Of a DNA stretch of 8,169 nucleotides, positions 6,956 through 8,169 are shown in pieces. The stretch comes from Zoogloeaceae bacterium (GTDB taxonomy: Bacteria > Pseudomonadota > Gammaproteobacteria > Burkholderiales > Rhodocyclaceae): the NCBI GenBank assembly GCA_031281985.1, contig JAITEO010000247.1:1-8169 (forward strand), given 5' to 3'. A model generated the notes under the pieces. It worked only from the letters and a program-made list of their open reading frames with translations, searched no databases and was not told the origin of the DNA. The stretch's first letter is position 1; the number at the start of each line of letters is the position of its first letter. A program made the position numbers and the translations under genes.

Positions 6956-6985
6956 TGGCGCAAAGTGGATTTTTACTTTGCGCCA
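6956..6985 (-). terminator. Perfect hairpin overlapping the stop codon of the substrate-binding-protein gene
   Basis: TGGCGCAAAGT (6956-6966) and ACTTTGCGCCA (6975-6985) are exact inverted arms around 8 nt. On the minus strand one arm covers the last three codons and part of the TAA, and the stem is followed by GTCTATTTTGCC, a weak T-tract. It could be a terminator or a 3'-end stabilising structure. Confidence 0.45.
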
Positions 6986-8169
6986 CGCCCACGCCCACTC
7001 AAGGCGGACGCCCGTTCCCGATTGTGGCAGTAGCGCGCGGCAGGCCAGATCAGCAGGCAAAGCAGCGCAATCGGCAGGAGCAGCGGGAGGTAGTTGGGCG
7101 GGTTCCATTGGGCGCGGGCTTGTTTGCGGGTGTCGATGTCCAGGCGCTGGTATTTCAGCGTGTTGTTGGCGGCGTCGTTGGGTTTGCGGTTTTTCAGCCA
7201 GGCGTGGGTCAGGGTGTAGGTTTTCGGGTGGAAGGCGAAATTCCAGGGCGCGTCGTGTTGCAGGATGCGGTTCATGGCGCGGATCAGCGCCAGGCGTTCC
7301 GGCGTGTTTGGCATGTATTTCATCTTCTCGAACAGACGGTCGAATTCGGGATTGGCGTAGTTGGAGGTATTCTCGCCGCCATGCCGTACCCGTCCGTTGG
7401 CGCTGGCAAGCAGGAAGAAGAAATTTTCCGGGTCGGGATAATCGGCGTTCCAGCCCAGGAAATACAGTTGCGCCGCGCCCTTGGCGAGCTTGTCCTGGAA
7501 ACGGTTGAAATCCGTGGCGCGCACCACCAGTTGCACGCCGATTTTCTGCGTCTGCCGGGTCAACCAATCCAGGCGGGATTTGTCGCCCATGCCGCCGCTC
7601 GTGGTATCCAGGTTCAACACCAGCGGCTCGCCCGTGCGCGCGTTGCGCCCGTTCGGCCATCCGGCCTCCGCCAGAAGGCGCTTGGCCTCCATCGTGGATT
7701 TGCGCCGGGGCTTGCCCTCCACCCAATCGTAGACATAGGGATTGATGCCGGATTCGCCTTCCTCGAAGCCAAATATCCCCGGCGGCAGCGGACTCATGCC
7801 GGGAATGCCGCGCCCGTTCAGGAAGATGGAAATGAATTCCTCCTGATCGATGACGATGGAAATCGCCTGCCGCAGTTTGGCCGCCTGCTCGCTGTTGCCG
7901 CCGACCACCGGATCGAGCAGGTTGAACCCCATGTAGAAAACGGAAGTGCGCACCGAAGTCGACAGACCGATGCCGCGCTGTTGCATCTCGTCGCTCAAGC
8001 CGATGCCGCCGACATCGACCTTCACCGCCTGATCGAAATTGTCGGAGGCGATGCCGGAAGCGTCGTAATAGCCTTGCAGGAACTTGTTCCAGTAGGGAAT
8101 CGCCTCTTTTTCGCGGGTGAATACCGCCTTGTCGATGAAGGGCAGGGGTTTTCCGCAATCGTCCAGGAG
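6973..8169 (-). CDS. Family 5 (oligopeptide/dipeptide-type) ABC transporter substrate-binding protein with C-terminal membrane anchor, 5' end missing
   Basis: 398 residues are visible and the frame is open to the right edge (first residues LLDDCGKPLPFIDK). Family 5 solute-binding features, in visible numbering: RQAISIVIDQEEF at 100-112, SPLPPGIFG at 126-134, AKRLLAEAGWPNG at 162-174, LGWNADYPDPENFF at 238-251 and NYANPEFDRLF at 270-280. Complete family members are usually 500-700 residues, so the signal peptide and first lobe are outside the window. After the binding fold comes a hydrophobic segment at about 361-378 (YLPLLLPIALLCLLIWPA) and an Arg-rich tail, which should anchor the protein in the inner membrane with the binding domain in the periplasm. 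Some proteobacterial members share this anchor. The exact ligand (peptide or other) is unknown. No permease follows on the left; partner genes would be upstream, beyond the window. Confidence 0.88.
   Translation of the reverse strand, partial: LLDDCGKPLPFIDKAVFTREKEAIPYWNKFLQGYYDASGIASDNFDQAVKVDVGGIGLSDEMQQRGIGLSTSVRTSVFYMGFNLLDPVVGGNSEQAAKLRQAISIVIDQEEFISIFLNGRGIPGMSPLPPGIFGFEEGESGINPYVYDWVEGKPRRKSTMEAKRLLAEAGWPNGRNARTGEPLVLNLDTTSGGMGDKSRLDWLTRQTQKIGVQLVVRATDFNRFQDKLAKGAAQLYFLGWNADYPDPENFFFLLASANGRVRHGGENTSNYANPEFDRLFEKMKYMPNTPERLALIRAMNRILQHDAPWNFAFHPKTYTLTHAWLKNRKPNDAANNTLKYQRLDIDTRKQARAQWNPPNYLPLLLPIALLCLLIWPAARYCHNRERASALSGRGRGAK

Larger units (their letters stand above)
5823..6972. other. 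Repeat-dense intergenic region of about 1.15 kb without a convincing gene
   Basis: Open frames here are short, run through the palindromes, and resemble no protein family I know. The stretch is a mosaic of inverted and direct repeats, listed separately. Minor items not listed separately: the inverted pair TTCAC/GTGAA at 5943-5957, TGCAT/ATGCA around 5925-5938, and a perfect 12-bp palindrome CGAGCGCGCTCG at 6356-6367. It separates the substrate-binding-protein gene from the kinase operon, so both the terminator of the former and the promoter of the latter should lie in it. Confidence 0.75.

Noticed and set aside
8023..8025. GTG as the start of the substrate-binding protein
   Set aside because: The frame continues upstream to the window edge with sensible protein sequence, so this is an internal valine codon.
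6476..8158. A 560-codon minus-strand frame covering the transporter gene and the repeats
   Set aside because: It is in a different frame from the substrate-binding protein, is rich in R, G and A, and continues through the palindromes. The family 5 motifs are all in the other frame.

Overview
The window is GC-rich chromosomal DNA. The protein families, codon bias and abundant intergenic palindromes suggest a proteobacterium, most likely a betaproteobacterium; this is inferred from style and not from a marker gene. All recognisable genes lie on the minus strand, so transcription runs from right to left.

Layout from left to right. Positions 1-157 look like the 5' end of an insertion sequence: the first 14 codons of an ISAs1-type (H-repeat) transposase plus its leader and a candidate terminal repeat. 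Positions 158-307 are non-coding. Positions 308-5822 hold a tight two-gene signalling operon. The first gene encodes a 1454-residue membrane hybrid histidine kinase (periplasmic Cache-like sensor, HAMP, two PAS, HisKA, HATPase, two receiver domains, HPt, and a His-poor tail). One nucleotide after it comes a 382-residue response regulator with a receiver and an intact HD-GYP domain. The simplest reading is that an extracytoplasmic signal drives a phosphorelay H710 -> receiver Asp -> H1303 -> D61 of the HD-GYP protein, which then controls cyclic-di-GMP breakdown.

Positions 5823-6972 are about 1.15 kb with no convincing gene but many repeats. They include a heptanucleotide tandem repeat in the kinase leader, two inverted copies of a composite element made of three palindromes in fixed order, a hairpin resembling a REP sequence, two 16-bp direct repeats, several GC-rich dyads, and a chain of five consecutive inverted repeats that ends across the stop codon of the next gene.

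Positions 6973-8169 are the 3' part of a family 5 (oligopeptide/dipeptide type) ABC-transporter substrate-binding protein with a C-terminal membrane anchor. Its 5' end lies beyond the window.

The gene content itself belongs to known families. The least explained part is the palindrome-rich intergenic region, especially the inverted composite element at 6047-6343 and the hairpin chain at 6781-6985. I see no defence system, CRISPR array, tRNA or rRNA.
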